In this document: one piece after another, positions 7,641 through 15,915 of the stretch
Layout of the letters: every line of letters starts with the position of its first letter
Position numbering within the stretch: the stretch's first letter is position 1
Assembly (NCBI GenBank): GCA_019241635.1
Contig: JAFAWR010000297.1
Span: 1-37,200, forward strand
Source: Solirubrobacterales bacterium
Lineage (GTDB): Bacteria; Actinomycetota; Thermoleophilia; Solirubrobacterales; Solirubrobacteraceae
Direction: 5' to 3'
Length of the DNA stretch: 37,200 nucleotides
Made by a program: the position numbers and the translations under genes
The notes under the pieces: generated by a model
Seen by the model: the letters and a program-made list of their open reading frames with translations, nothing else
Told to the model about the DNA's origin: nothing
The model's database searches: none

Positions 7641-8246
7641 ATGGATCCCATCGCCGTGGACATTCGTCTGATCAAGGCCGTCCTGGGCACCGAGCTGCGG
7701 GTGGCGCCCGGCCGCGCCTTGATGGCGCGCGTGGTCAGCGCCGACGGGTTCGGCCGCGGGACGCTCAGCATCGCCGGCGCGCTGATCGACGCGAAGCTGC
7801 CCGCGTCAGTCGAGGCCGGCGAGGACCTGCGCCTCGTCGTGCGCCACGTCAGCCCGGAGCAGGTCGTGCTGGGGCTCTCTCCCGAGGCGGGCGCGGCCGC
7901 CGTGCCGGCGCAGGCCGCGGTCGAGCTCCCCGGGGGCGGCCGGGTGCGGGTGACCGAGCGCGAGGGTGAGGGCGAGGACGATGCTGACCGCGCCGGCGGA
8001 TCGGCCACCGGCCGCCACGTGCTGGCGCTCGCCTATGACGCCCCGACACTCGGCACGGTCGACCTGCGCTTCGAGCTCGATCCCCAGTCCTTGCGCGTGA
8101 ACGCAACCCTGGCCGCCGGCGGGGCGGCGGCAAGCGCCACCGAGGCCGCCGATGCACTGCGCGACGCGCTCACCGAGGCGCTGGGCGGGCGGTCGGTCAC
8201 CGTCCAGATCACCCCTCGCCGCGAGCCATTGGACGTATATGCCTGA
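7641..8246 (+). CDS. FliK-like hook-length/export control protein (YlqG-like)
   Basis: A 201-residue protein I do not recognise at the N-terminus. The C-terminal part (about residues 130-195: VDLRFELDPQSLRVNATLAAGG, then DALRDALTEALGGRSVTVQI) has the pattern of the FliK C-terminal domain, a beta strand with LxxELxPxxL followed by a helix of a hook-length control fold. It stands 14 bases before a FlhB-C-terminal-like gene, the arrangement of Bacillus ylqG-ylqH, which supports an export-related role. The ATG at 7641 is assumed; a GTG at 7656 is possible, and no good ribosome site is visible. Gene orientation is opposite to flgF, with a shared 40-base intergenic region. Confidence 0.6.
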   Translation: MDPIAVDIRLIKAVLGTELRVAPGRALMARVVSADGFGRGTLSIAGALIDAKLPASVEAGEDLRLVVRHVSPEQVVLGLSPEAGAAAVPAQAAVELPGGGRVRVTEREGEGEDDADRAGGSATGRHVLALAYDAPTLGTVDLRFELDPQSLRVNATLAAGGAAASATEAADALRDALTEALGGRSVTVQITPRREPLDVYA

Positions 8247-8260
8247 CCCGGGACCGCGTC

Positions 8261-8560
8261 ATGCCTGAGGACCGCCCGCCCGAGCGCCGGCGCGCCACCG
8301 CGCTCAGTTACGAGCAGGGCCAGCACGCCCCGCGCGTAACCGCCACCGGCGTCGGCCTGGTCGCCGACCGGATCCTCGCCGCCGCGCGCGAGGCGGGCAT
8401 CCCCGTGCGCCACGATCCCGCCTTGGCCGAGGCGCTCGGCAAGCTCCAGCTCGGCTCGGACGTGCCCGAGGAGCTCTGGACCGCCGTGGCCGAGACGCTC
8501 GCCTGGGCCTACCGGCTCGACGCCCAGGCCCCGGGCGCCCGCCGTCAGAGCCGCCGCTAA
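8261..8560 (+). CDS. FlhB C-terminal-domain-like protein (YlqH-like)
   Basis: A 99-residue cytoplasmic protein resembling only the C-terminal half of the export-switch protein FlhB: ATALSYEQGQHAPRVTATG, then VADRILAAAREAGIPVRHDP, LAEALGKLQLGSDVPEELW and AVAETLAWAYRLD. Full FlhB has four membrane helices and an NPTH self-cleavage site; both are missing, as in YlqH/FhlB-type proteins. Family knowledge suggests it can act with or replace the cleaved FlhB tail in substrate switching; the exact role is unproven. It follows the FliK-like gene by 14 bases. Confidence 0.82.
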   Translation: MPEDRPPERRRATALSYEQGQHAPRVTATGVGLVADRILAAAREAGIPVRHDPALAEALGKLQLGSDVPEELWTAVAETLAWAYRLDAQAPGARRQSRR

Positions 8561-8570
8561 AGCCTCCGCC

Positions 8571-8597
8571 TAAAGCCCGCCGCCACCATGCCGATGA
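8571..8597 (+). promoter_or_regulatory. sigma-28 promoter of the glycosyltransferase gene
   Basis: TAAAGCCC (8571-8578), an 11-base spacer and GCCGATGA (8590-8597), close to the sigma-28 consensus at both boxes. Predicted transcription start near 8605, 29 bases before the ATG at 8634. Confidence 0.7.
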
Positions 8598-8633
8598 ACA
8601 GGGAGCCCTCCCCTCGGAAGGTGGTTCCCTCGA

Positions 8634-11177
8634 ATGGCCCTTCGCCTTACCGGTATATCCACGCCCGATGACTCCGCCGGCAGCACCGGCGACGCTCCGG
8701 CACGCCCGAGCGGCCTGAAGATCGGGGCCGCCCCGCAGACCAAGCCCACCGTCCAGTCCGGCCGCGCGTTCGGCCTCCAGCTGCGTGACGAGGCCCGCCT
8801 GCAGCTGGCCATCAACCATCTGAAGCGCTACCGCGCGCTGTTCGATCGCGCGGCCGAGCACGAGGACAGCCACGCCCGCTACCAGGCTCGCGTGCTGATG
8901 ATCGAGGAGGGCCTGTCCGCCGCCGCCAAGACCGCCTCCCAGGCCCAGGCCACCCAGCTTTTCGTCGCGGTCGCCGACAGCGCCCTGTCGGCGCTTACGG
9001 AGGAGCCCCGCGAGCCCGTCCTCCTGAACTACGCGGCCGTTGCCCTGTACGAGCTCTGGAGCCTCGACGCCGCCCACGCGATGTTCAAGGCGGCCCATCG
9101 CCTCGACCCGGCCCTTCCCCACCTCCAACGAAACCTCAAAGAGCTCGGCCGGCGGCGCAAGGGCCATCGTCCGAGCCGGCCATTGCACGCCGCGGTCCCC
9201 GCTCTGGCCGCCCGGGCCCGCCGGCTCGCCCCGAAGGCGCAGCCGGCCCAGAACCTGACGCTGGGGCTCTGCATGATCGTCAAGGACGAGGAGGAGATGC
9301 TCCCCAAGTCCCTGGCCGCCATCGCCCCCGCCGTGGACGAGATCGTGATCGTCGACACCGGGTCGACCGACCGCACGATCGAGATCGCCAAGAGCTTCGG
9401 GGCCAAGGTGATCGAGCGGCCGTGGACGGGCTCGTTCGCGGATGCCCGTAACGCCTCGTTCGAGGCGGCCAGCACCGACTGGATCATGTATCTCGACGCC
9501 GACGAGGTCCTCGTCGGCGACGACGTGGGGCGCCTGCGCACCCTCACCGGCCGGACCTGGCGCGAGGCTTTCTACCTCGCCCTGACCAGCTTCACGGGCG
9601 AGGCGGGTGACGACGGCGCGGTCACCAACAGTGTCCTGCGCGTGTTCCGCAACCGCCCGACCTACCGCTTCGAGGGCCGGCTGCATGAGCAGATCGCCCA
9701 TAACCTGCCGTCCTACGCGGCCGGCCGGCTCGAGCAGAGCTCGGTGCGCGTCGACCACTACGGCTATCTGGGCGCGGTGCGCGACGCCAAGGAGAAGTCG
9801 CGCCGCAACCTCGAGCTGCTGAAGGCCCAGGCGGCCGAGAGCGCTCCGTCCGCGTTCCTGCACTTCAACCTCGGCACCGAGTACGCGGCGATCGGCGACT
9901 ACGCCTCTGCCCTGACCGAGTTCCAGCGCTCCTTGACCCTGGTGCAGGCCGGCGGTGAGGAGAACAACGACTACGTCCCCACGCTCGTGCAGCGGCTGGT
10001 CACCGCGCTGCGCGCCTGCGGACGCCCCGAGGATGCGCTGACCCAGGCCGAGGAAGGCTTGGGGCGCTTTCCCGGCTTCACCGACCTGGTCTACGCCCAG
10101 GCGCAGGCCGCTCTCGCCCTCGGCCGCGAGGATGACGCGATCGCCTACTGGACGCGGTGCATCGAGATGGGCGACGCCCCGGCCCGCTACGGCGCGGCCG
10201 TCGGCGCCGGCACCCACCGTCCCCGGATCGCCCTGGCCGACCTGTACATGCGCCGCGGCAACCTGAAGACGGCCCGCGAGCTGCTCGACTGGTGCGTGGC
10301 CAAGCACCCGGACTTCATCGGCGTCATCGATCCCTACGCCACGGTCCTGCTCCGGAGCGGACTCGCCCCCGACCAGGTCACCGCGCAGGTCGAGGCCGAG
10401 CTGCCGACGCTTACCCCGGCTGCCCGGTTCGTGCTGGCCAGCTCGCTGTATCGCCACGGCGCGATGCCGGCGGCCGAGATCCAGTTCCGCGCCGTGCTCG
10501 AGGCGCGCCCGTCGAGCACCCAGGTCCGCGTCCAGCTCGCCGAGGCGCTGCTCAACCAGGGCCGCTACGCCGAGGCCGCCGTCGAAAGCACACGGATCGA
10601 CGACGGCGACCCCTACGCCGCCCTGGCCGCCCGCATCGAGCTGTGGAGCCGGATCGCCGGTGGCGATCTTAAGGCCGCCGCGTCGGCCAGCCTGCGCGCC
10701 GCCACGCTAGGCGTCTCGGCGTCCGAGCGCGCGGTGTTCGCCGCCTGGCTTTCGCTCGCCGGCGACCCCACGGCCCAGCCGCATAGCCTGCCCGTCGCAG
10801 CCACGCCGCTGCTCGGCGTCATCCTCGAGACGCTACTTCGGGGCCATGACTTCGAGACGTTCGAGCGGCTGATCCCCCTTCTCAAAGTCTCGGCCCTGCC
10901 CGAACGCGAGCAACGCGAGCTCCTGGCCTCGATGTACCTCGCCCAAGGCTTCCTGCCCATGGCCGCCCAGGAATGGATGGCGGTCTGCGAGTACCGCCCG
11001 GACGCCCGGGCCCTGCTCGGGCTGGCCCGGGTGGCCGAGCGCCACGGCCAGCTCGACGACGCCGCGGTGTTCGCCGCCGAGGCGCTCGAGCATGACCCCG
11101 ACAGCGCGGCGGCCCGCGACCTGATCGGGCGCTGCGCGGCCGCGGCGACACCCCAGGTGGTGCTCACGGCGTCCTAA
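8634..11177 (+). CDS. family-2 glycosyltransferase fused to TPR repeats, probable flagellin glycosyltransferase
   Basis: An 847-residue cytoplasmic protein without signal peptide or membrane segments. Residues ~50-195 are helical. A GT-A family 2 domain follows at about 205-390: LTLGLCMIVKDEEEMLPKSL, VDEIVIVDTGSTDRTIEIAKSF, FADARNASFEAA and the metal/sugar-nucleotide motif DADE near residue 288, then RFEGRLHEQI. From about 395 to the end are TPR-like helical pairs (FLHFNLGTEYAAIGDYASALTEFQRSL). The layout resembles GT2-TPR proteins that glycosylate peptides or flagellins. The close sigma-28 promoter and position before flaG-fliD suggest an axial protein as acceptor; donor sugar and acceptor are unknown. 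Confidence 0.85.
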   Translation: MALRLTGISTPDDSAGSTGDAPARPSGLKIGAAPQTKPTVQSGRAFGLQLRDEARLQLAINHLKRYRALFDRAAEHEDSHARYQARVLMIEEGLSAAAKTASQAQATQLFVAVADSALSALTEEPREPVLLNYAAVALYELWSLDAAHAMFKAAHRLDPALPHLQRNLKELGRRRKGHRPSRPLHAAVPALAARARRLAPKAQPAQNLTLGLCMIVKDEEEMLPKSLAAIAPAVDEIVIVDTGSTDRTIEIAKSFGAKVIERPWTGSFADARNASFEAASTDWIMYLDADEVLVGDDVGRLRTLTGRTWREAFYLALTSFTGEAGDDGAVTNSVLRVFRNRPTYRFEGRLHEQIAHNLPSYAAGRLEQSSVRVDHYGYLGAVRDAKEKSRRNLELLKAQAAESAPSAFLHFNLGTEYAAIGDYASALTEFQRSLTLVQAGGEENNDYVPTLVQRLVTALRACGRPEDALTQAEEGLGRFPGFTDLVYAQAQAALALGREDDAIAYWTRCIEMGDAPARYGAAVGAGTHRPRIALADLYMRRGNLKTARELLDWCVAKHPDFIGVIDPYATVLLRSGLAPDQVTAQVEAELPTLTPAARFVLASSLYRHGAMPAAEIQFRAVLEARPSSTQVRVQLAEALLNQGRYAEAAVESTRIDDGDPYAALAARIELWSRIAGGDLKAAASASLRAATLGVSASERAVFAAWLSLAGDPTAQPHSLPVAATPLLGVILETLLRGHDFETFERLIPLLKVSALPEREQRELLASMYLAQGFLPMAAQEWMAVCEYRPDARALLGLARVAERHGQLDDAAVFAAEALEHDPDSAAARDLIGRCAAAATPQVVLTAS

Positions 11178-11206
11178 ACGCCCCCTGGACAAATGTAAGG
11201 AACCGC

Positions 11207-11233
11207 TCAAGTTCTCCGCGCGGCGCTCGATTA
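11207..11233 (+). promoter_or_regulatory. sigma-28 promoter of flaG-fliD
   Basis: TCAAGTTC (11207-11214), an 11-base spacer and CTCGATTA (11226-11233). The -35 box matches TAAAGTTT at six of eight positions and the -10 keeps the CGAT core. Predicted start near 11241 gives a leader of about 60 bases. Confidence 0.6.
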
Positions 11234-11240
11234 CCCCACC

Positions 11241-11300
11241 TAGGAAGGGAAGGAATCCCGCTGAAATAGGTAGGAACCGCCGCATCCAAGGAGGAATGCA
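11241..11300 (+). promoter_or_regulatory. GGA-rich flaG leader with two candidate CsrA hairpins and the SD site
   Basis: The predicted 60-base leader holds six GGA triplets. GGGA-AGGAA-TCCC (11247-11259) and GGT-AGGA-ACC (11269-11278) can fold into small hairpins with GGA in the loop, the element CsrA binds. A third cluster overlaps the Shine-Dalgarno sequence AAGGAGG (11288-11294), six bases before the ATG. Such multi-site leaders with one site on the SD are typical of CsrA-repressed mRNAs; CsrA is encoded at 2225-2473. Binding itself is inferred. Confidence 0.6.
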
Positions 11301-11651
11301 ATGAGCTATGACATTGGCTCGGTGGGCAGGACGCCCGCCCCCGTGCCGTCCCAGACGGCCCGGTCCTCGGCCCCTGCGCCGGCTCAGGCCGCGCATGCCG
11401 CTGACACGGTGACCATCGACACGATTCCGGCCAGCCCGCCGCCCGAGGTACAGGACGCCATGGGCGTCGCCAACCAGGCCTACCACAACCTGCAGGCCGA
11501 AGGCACCGAGCTGCGCTTCAAGATCAATGAATCGACCGGCAAGCTGAGCGTCGAGGTCCACGACGTCCACGGGAACCTGATGTTCACCGTGCCGGCCAGC
11601 ACCGCGCTGGACGTCGCGTCCGGCCAGCCGCTCTCCAGCCCAAGCAAGTAG
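11301..11651 (+). CDS. flaG: FlaG family protein
   Basis: A 116-residue protein with a Pro/Ala/Ser-rich N-terminal half (to about residue 45) and the FlaG core after it: LRFKINESTGKLSVEVHDVHGNLMFTVPAS, equivalent to the usual LxFxxdexTGxxxVxVxDxxTxEVIRxIP pattern. FlaG proteins affect filament length in several bacteria by an unclear mechanism. Strong SD AAGGAGG precedes the ATG. It is followed 22 bases later by fliD, the usual partner. Confidence 0.88.
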   Translation: MSYDIGSVGRTPAPVPSQTARSSAPAPAQAAHAADTVTIDTIPASPPPEVQDAMGVANQAYHNLQAEGTELRFKINESTGKLSVEVHDVHGNLMFTVPASTALDVASGQPLSSPSK

Positions 11652-11673
11652 TTGCCGATTAGACAGGACAGCG

Positions 11674-13179
11674 ATGTCAACTCAGGGGATCAGCTCGGGC
11701 ACGTCGGCGACGAGCTCAAATCAGTACGCCAGCGGGAGCTCGTTGAGCTCGCTCGGCTCCAATTCGGCCATGCAGATCACCGGCCTGGCCTCAGGCCTGA
11801 ACACCAACGCGGTGGTCCAGGCCCTGATGGCCGCCCAGCAGCAGCAGGTGACCAACCTGCAGAACCAGCAGTCCGGCATCACCGCGCTGAACAAGAACCT
11901 GACCAGCATCCAGACCGCCCTGCAGACGGTGGCCGACGACGCCCAGGCCCTGGGCAACCCGTCGCTGTTCGCCAACACGCAGACCATCACCTCGACCAAC
12001 TCGACCCTGGTCGGCGCGACCGCGGCGAGCGCCAACGGCGCCGTCGTGGGCAGCTATTCGATCGGGGTAACCGCGCTGGCCAGCGCCTCCCAGGAGACAT
12101 TCACGTTCAACAGCCCGAGCTCGGCGGACACGGTCACGATCGGCGGCCAGGCGTACAACCTGGCGGCCGGTGCATCGGCCGACGATCTGGTCAGCGCGAT
12201 CAACTCGGACCCGAACGGCAAGGCCTGGGCGACCGTGACCCAGGAGGGTGTTAACGGCGGTCCGGCCACGGTGGTGCTGTCCGACCGCCAGACCGGCGTC
12301 CCCACGTCCAACGACCTCACGCCGACGACCGGCACCAGCCTGACCGGCGGGACCAATTACATCGCCGGGACGGACGCGCAATACACGATCAACGGGTCAG
12401 GGCCGTACTACTCGTCTTCGAACACGATCAGCGGTGCGTCGCTGGGCGGCACGGGCCAACCGACCGAGGGCCAGGGCGCCGATCAGACGATTCCCGGCGT
12501 CACGGTGAGCCTCAACGGAATCACGGGATCCACGCCGGCCACCGTCACCGTCGCTGCGCCGGCGCCGAGCACCCAGAACATCCAGACCGCGGTCCAGAAG
12601 TTCGTCACCGACTACAACTCGGCGATCTCCCAGATCCAGACCCAGCTCAGCCAGACCCCGACCAGCAGCGACCCCACCCAGGGCACCCTTTACGGCGACA
12701 GCGATCTCCAGCAGCTCCTGTCCAGCATGCGCCAGATGATGACCGCGACGGTCGGCGGGCTCACCGGACCGATGTCCAGCATGCTCGACGCAGGCGTGAG
12801 CACCGGCACCACCACCGGCTCCGGCACCGTCTCCCAGAACGCGCTGGCCGGCGATCTGACGCTGGACACGGCCACTCTGACCACCGCATTGGCCAGCAAC
12901 GCCAGCGGGGTCAAGTCGATGTTCACCAGCTGGTCGATCGGGTTCTCGGGCCTGGTCAACAACGAGGCCGCGGCCGGCGGGACGATCTCGACCCGGATCC
13001 AGTCGGATACCTCGCAGAGCAGCTTCCTCTCCACGCAGATCGCGAACCTCCAGCAGGCCAACACGGTCAAGCAGAACGAGCTGGTTCAGGAGTTCGCGGC
13101 GATGGAAGCCGCCCTTTCGCAGAACCAGTCGACGAGCAGCTGGCTGACCAGCCAGCTGGCCGCGCTGCCCACGGCCTAG
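11674..13179 (+). CDS. fliD: flagellar filament cap protein FliD (HAP2)
   Basis: A 501-residue exported cap protein under which flagellin folds at the filament tip. The N-terminal domain is seen at about residues 30-130 (MQITGLASGLNTNAVVQALMAAQQQQVTNLQNQ). The C-terminal domain spans about 270-495 (VQKFVTDYNSAISQIQTQLSQ; YGDSDLQQLLSSMRQMM; LTLDTATLTTALASNASGVKSMF), ending in a coiled coil (FLSTQIANLQQANTVKQNELVQEFAAMEAALSQ). Size and ends fit the family. It shares the sigma-28 promoter upstream of flaG. Confidence 0.95.
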   Translation: MSTQGISSGTSATSSNQYASGSSLSSLGSNSAMQITGLASGLNTNAVVQALMAAQQQQVTNLQNQQSGITALNKNLTSIQTALQTVADDAQALGNPSLFANTQTITSTNSTLVGATAASANGAVVGSYSIGVTALASASQETFTFNSPSSADTVTIGGQAYNLAAGASADDLVSAINSDPNGKAWATVTQEGVNGGPATVVLSDRQTGVPTSNDLTPTTGTSLTGGTNYIAGTDAQYTINGSGPYYSSSNTISGASLGGTGQPTEGQGADQTIPGVTVSLNGITGSTPATVTVAAPAPSTQNIQTAVQKFVTDYNSAISQIQTQLSQTPTSSDPTQGTLYGDSDLQQLLSSMRQMMTATVGGLTGPMSSMLDAGVSTGTTTGSGTVSQNALAGDLTLDTATLTTALASNASGVKSMFTSWSIGFSGLVNNEAAAGGTISTRIQSDTSQSSFLSTQIANLQQANTVKQNELVQEFAAMEAALSQNQSTSSWLTSQLAALPTA

Positions 13180-13220
13180 CCGGATCACGCCGGCACAGCC
13201 TTCGCGCCGCGGGCAGCGGC
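13179..13220 (+). terminator. possible weak terminator after fliD
   Basis: Two short GC hairpins follow the fliD stop: GCCGG (13179-13183) with CCGGC (13190-13194), and GCCGC (13206-13210) with GCGGC (13216-13220). There is no T tract, so termination is only a possibility. Confidence 0.3.
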
Positions 13221-13235
13221 GGCATCGCTCAGCCC

Positions 13236-13272
13236 CGAAATAGTTGCGTGAGCAACTTCACAAAACTATTCG
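13236..13272. repeat. nested inverted repeat upstream of chemoreceptor 1
   Basis: An outer pair, CGAAATAGTT (13236-13245) and AACTATTCG (13264-13272; one extra A in the left arm), encloses or competes with an inner perfect pair AGTTGC (13242-13247) and GCAACT (13252-13257). The stretch is unusually A/T rich for this window and ends 30 bases before the candidate -35 box. It could be an operator or the 3' end structure of the fliD transcript. Confidence 0.6.
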
Positions 13273-13301
13273 AATTCTGACGGATCGCGCGGACGTCGTA
13301 C

Positions 13302-13328
13302 TTATGACCGGGTGACTTGTGCCGATAG
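13302..13328 (+). promoter_or_regulatory. candidate sigma-28 promoter of chemoreceptor 1 (leaderless)
   Basis: TTATGACC (13302-13309), 11 bases, GCCGATAG (13321-13328). The -10 box matches the consensus at seven of eight positions; the -35 is weak. The ATG at 13337 lies 16 bases from the first base of the -10 box, at the expected transcription start, so the mRNA should be leaderless. Confidence 0.55.
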
Positions 13329-13336
13329 ACGCGAAC

Positions 13337-15202
13337 ATGAACAGCGCAACGTCGGTCTTCAACAAGCTCTCGGCCCTCAGCATCCGCGGCAAGCTGATCG
13401 GTCTCGTGGTCGCACTGGCGACCGTCTCCGCGGTCTGCGTCGGCGTCGCCGTCAGCGGCCTGCTGAACGCCCGCACCAAGTCGCAGCAGTCGGAGTCGAC
13501 GTTCAAGGTCTTCAGCGCCGAACGCAACGCCTACGAGGGCTGGCTCACGGATGACGATCAGTCGAACATGTACGCAGCGGTCGTGGCGCTCAACGACCCG
13601 CACCAGCGCCAGCTCGCCAACGTCACCTGGCAGCAGGCGGTTGCGGGCTATCAGCAGGCCGACTCCGGCCTGACCTGGCTCGCCGCCAACTCTCCCACCC
13701 CCGCGCTCCGCGCGATCGTGGGCACGCTGCGCTCCGACCTGGCCGCGTACAACGGATTCAGCCAGCAGGTCGTCCAGTACGGCCGCCGGGGCAACGCCAA
13801 GGCTGCGGTCAAGGTGATGACGGTCGGCAACGTCAACATCTCCAACCAGACCCAGAACGACTTCAACGCGCTGAGCGCCGCGGTCACCAAGCAGGCGGCA
13901 GCGATCAACGCTTCGGTGAGCCAGAACGTGAGCTCCGCGATCAGCCTGCTGATGGTGATCGGGATCGTCGGGCTGATCATCGCCGTCCTGATCACGATTT
14001 GGCTGATCCGCTCGATCACCCGCCCGCTGGCGGCGATGACCGAGGCGGCCGAGAGGATCGCCGACGGCGACGTGAACGTCGAGCTCGCCGAGGGTGGCAA
14101 CACCGAGATCGGCCGGCTGGCCAGCGCCTTCCGCGCCTCGGTCGACTACCTGGGGCACATGGTCGACGCCGCCGGCCAGATCGCCGCGGGCAACCTCGCC
14201 GTCGAGGTCGAGCCGCGCTCCGAGCGCGACGCGCTGGGCCGGGCCTTCTCCGACATGCGCGCCAAGATCGCCGGCATGGTCTCCGAGATCTCAAGCCAGT
14301 CCGACACCGTCACCACCGCCTCGAGCGAGATGGCCCACAGCGGCCAACAGGCCGGCTTGGCCGTCGGCGAGATCGCCAACGCGGTCGGCTCGGTCGCCCA
14401 GGGCGCCGAGACCCAGGTGCGTGCGCTCGAGCGGGTGCGCGGCCTGACCGCGGAGGTCGCCGGGGCCGCCCAGAGCTCGGCCTCGGACGCCGAGGAGACG
14501 GCCGACGCCGCCCGGCAGGCGCGCGAGCTCGCCGGCGAAGGTGCCGAGGCGGTCACCCGGGCCACCGAGGCGATCCAGGCCGTCCAGGCCTCAACCGCCG
14601 CGATCACCGAGACGATCTCCGAGCTGGGCTCGATGAGCGACCAGATCGGCGGCATCGTCGACACGATCACGGCGATCGCCGAGCAGACCAACCTGCTGGC
14701 GCTCAACGCGGCCATCGAGGCCGCCCGCGCCGGCGAGCAGGGCCGCGGCTTCGCGGTCGTCGCCGAGGAGGTCCGCAAGCTGGCCGAGGAGTCCCAGGAG
14801 GCCGCGGCGTCGATCGGCGCCCTGGTCGGCCAGATCCAGGCCGGCACCGGCAAGGCCGTACAGGTGGTCACCGACGGCTCGCGTCAGACCGACGAGAGCG
14901 TCGAGACGGTGGAGCAGGCGCGAGCCTCGTTCCTGCGCATCGACTCGGGCGTACGGGACATGAGCGAGCGCGTCGACCGCATCGCTGAGGCCTTGCGCGG
15001 GTTCGTGACCGCGGGCACCGAGATGCAGTCGAACATCGAGGAAGTGCTGGCGGTGGCCGAGCAGTCGTCGGCCTCGGCCGAGCAGGTCTCCGCGACCACC
15101 CAGGAGACCAGCGCTTCGACTCAGCAGATCGCCGCCTCGGCTCAAGAGCTGGCCACGACTGCCGAGCATCTACAGAGACTGGTAGCCCAATTCAGCCTCT
15201 GA
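13337..15202 (+). CDS. methyl-accepting chemotaxis protein 1
   Basis: A 621-residue membrane chemoreceptor. One membrane helix lies near residues 20-42 and a second near 200-223 ([21 protein letters not shown]), with an extracytoplasmic four-helix-type sensor between them. HAMP follows ([21 protein letters not shown], about 224-280). The cytoplasmic coiled coil has the signalling tip [20 protein letters not shown], then [18 protein letters not shown]. No C-terminal pentapeptide tether for CheR/CheB is seen. I start at the ATG at 13337 because the -10 box precedes it at the right distance; an in-frame GTG at 13319 (627 residues) overlaps that box. Ligand unknown. fliS follows 13 bases later. 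Confidence 0.92.
   Translation: MNSATSVFNKLSALSIRGKLIGLVVALATVSAVCVGVAVSGLLNARTKSQQSESTFKVFSAERNAYEGWLTDDDQSNMYAAVVALNDPHQRQLANVTWQQAVAGYQQADSGLTWLAANSPTPALRAIVGTLRSDLAAYNGFSQQVVQYGRRGNAKAAVKVMTVGNVNISNQTQNDFNALSAAVTKQAAAINASVSQNVSSAISLLMVIGIVGLIIAVLITIWLIRSITRPLAAMTEAAERIADGDVNVELAEGGNTEIGRLASAFRASVDYLGHMVDAAGQIAAGNLAVEVEPRSERDALGRAFSDMRAKIAGMVSEISSQSDTVTTASSEMAHSGQQAGLAVGEIANAVGSVAQGAETQVRALERVRGLTAEVAGAAQSSASDAEETADAARQARELAGEGAEAVTRATEAIQAVQASTAAITETISELGSMSDQIGGIVDTITAIAEQTNLLALNAAIEAARAGEQGRGFAVVAEEVRKLAEESQEAAASIGALVGQIQAGTGKAVQVVTDGSRQTDESVETVEQARASFLRIDSGVRDMSERVDRIAEALRGFVTAGTEMQSNIEEVLAVAEQSSASAEQVSATTQETSASTQQIAASAQELATTAEHLQRLVAQFSL
14731..14797 (+). repeat. 67-base stretch identical in both chemoreceptor genes (copy 1)
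   Basis: The signalling-tip codons from GGCGAGCAG to GAGTCCCAG are identical, base for base, with 18489-18555 in chemoreceptor 2. The protein here is strongly conserved, but identical wobble bases over the whole stretch suggest recent conversion or shared strong codon bias. Confidence 0.85.
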
Positions 15203-15215
15203 GGAATCGCCCGAA

Positions 15216-15584
15216 ATGACCACACTCGCCACGCCCAATGCCTACCGGGAGAGCGCGGTTCTGAGCGCCCCGCCCGAGCTCCTCGTCGTCATGCTCTACG
15301 ACGGGGCGCGGAGGTTCCTCTTCCAGGCGGGCGTGGCGATGCGTGACGGCCAGATCGAGCTCACCAACCGCAAGCTCCGCCGCGCCGAGGACATCCTCCA
15401 GCACCTGCGGGACGTCCTCGACATGGAGCAGGGCGAGATCGCCGCCAACCTCGAGTCGATCTACGTGTTCTGCCTGCGCCAGCTCCGCCAGGCTCGCTTC
15501 GAGAAGAACCCGGCCGCGGTCGAGCACGTCAGCGCGCTGCTCGGCCGGTTGCGCGAGTCGTTCGCGGCGATCGCCGGCCAATGA
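15216..15584 (+). CDS. fliS: flagellin export chaperone FliS
   Basis: A 122-residue helical cytoplasmic chaperone that binds the C-terminus of flagellin. Landmarks: NAYRESAVLSAPPELLVVMLYDGARRFL, the FliS signature, and IELTNRKLRRAEDILQHLRDVLD. A GAGG ribosome site (from 15201) overlaps the stop of the chemoreceptor gene, so the two are coupled. No flagellin gene is in the window although its chaperone, cap and FlaG are. Confidence 0.95.
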   Translation: MTTLATPNAYRESAVLSAPPELLVVMLYDGARRFLFQAGVAMRDGQIELTNRKLRRAEDILQHLRDVLDMEQGEIAANLESIYVFCLRQLRQARFEKNPAAVEHVSALLGRLRESFAAIAGQ

Positions 15585-15910
15585 GCGCCGCCGACCCCGC
15601 GCCCTACGAGGCGCTCGCCCGCAGCATCGAGCGCGAGCTCGAGCTGATCGGTGACGGCGCCCTCGACGAGCTTGACGTGCTCTACGCAGAGCGCTCACGG
15701 CTGCTCGAGAGTCTGCCCGCCATCCCACCCGACGCCGCCCGGCCCGCGCTCCAGCGCGCGGCGCTCATGAACAAGCGGGTCGAGATCGAGATCATGCGCC
15801 GTCGCGAGGCGCTCGTGCTCGAGGCAGCCAACGTGGAGCGGGTCGGCCGCACCGCGCGCGGCTATGCGGCGACGGTGGAAAGCCGCCCGCAGATGCAAGC
15901 CACTGCTTAA
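15581..15910 (+). CDS. FliT-like chaperone (small helical protein after fliS)
   Basis: A 109-residue, highly charged helical protein overlapping the fliS stop by ATGA. Its size, helix content (YEALARSIERELELIGDG, LDELDVLYAERSRLLESL, VEIEIMRRREALVLEA) and place directly after fliS fit FliT, the cap-protein chaperone, but FliT-like proteins share little sequence, so this is a positional call. Confidence 0.6.
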   Translation: MSAADPAPYEALARSIERELELIGDGALDELDVLYAERSRLLESLPAIPPDAARPALQRAALMNKRVEIEIMRRREALVLEAANVERVGRTARGYAATVESRPQMQATA

Positions 15911-15915
15911 CCGAT

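Noticed and set aside
8601-8633. GGA triplets in the glycosyltransferase leader as CsrA sites
   Set aside because: In the only plausible hairpin (GGAA-GGTGG-TTCC, 8616-8628) the GGA is in the stem and not in the loop, so the case is much weaker than for flgB and flaG.
8304-10457. Minus-strand open frame of 717 codons opposite the glycosyltransferase gene
   Set aside because: Arg/Gly/Leu-rich composition without motifs; the plus strand has the GT2 and TPR signatures.
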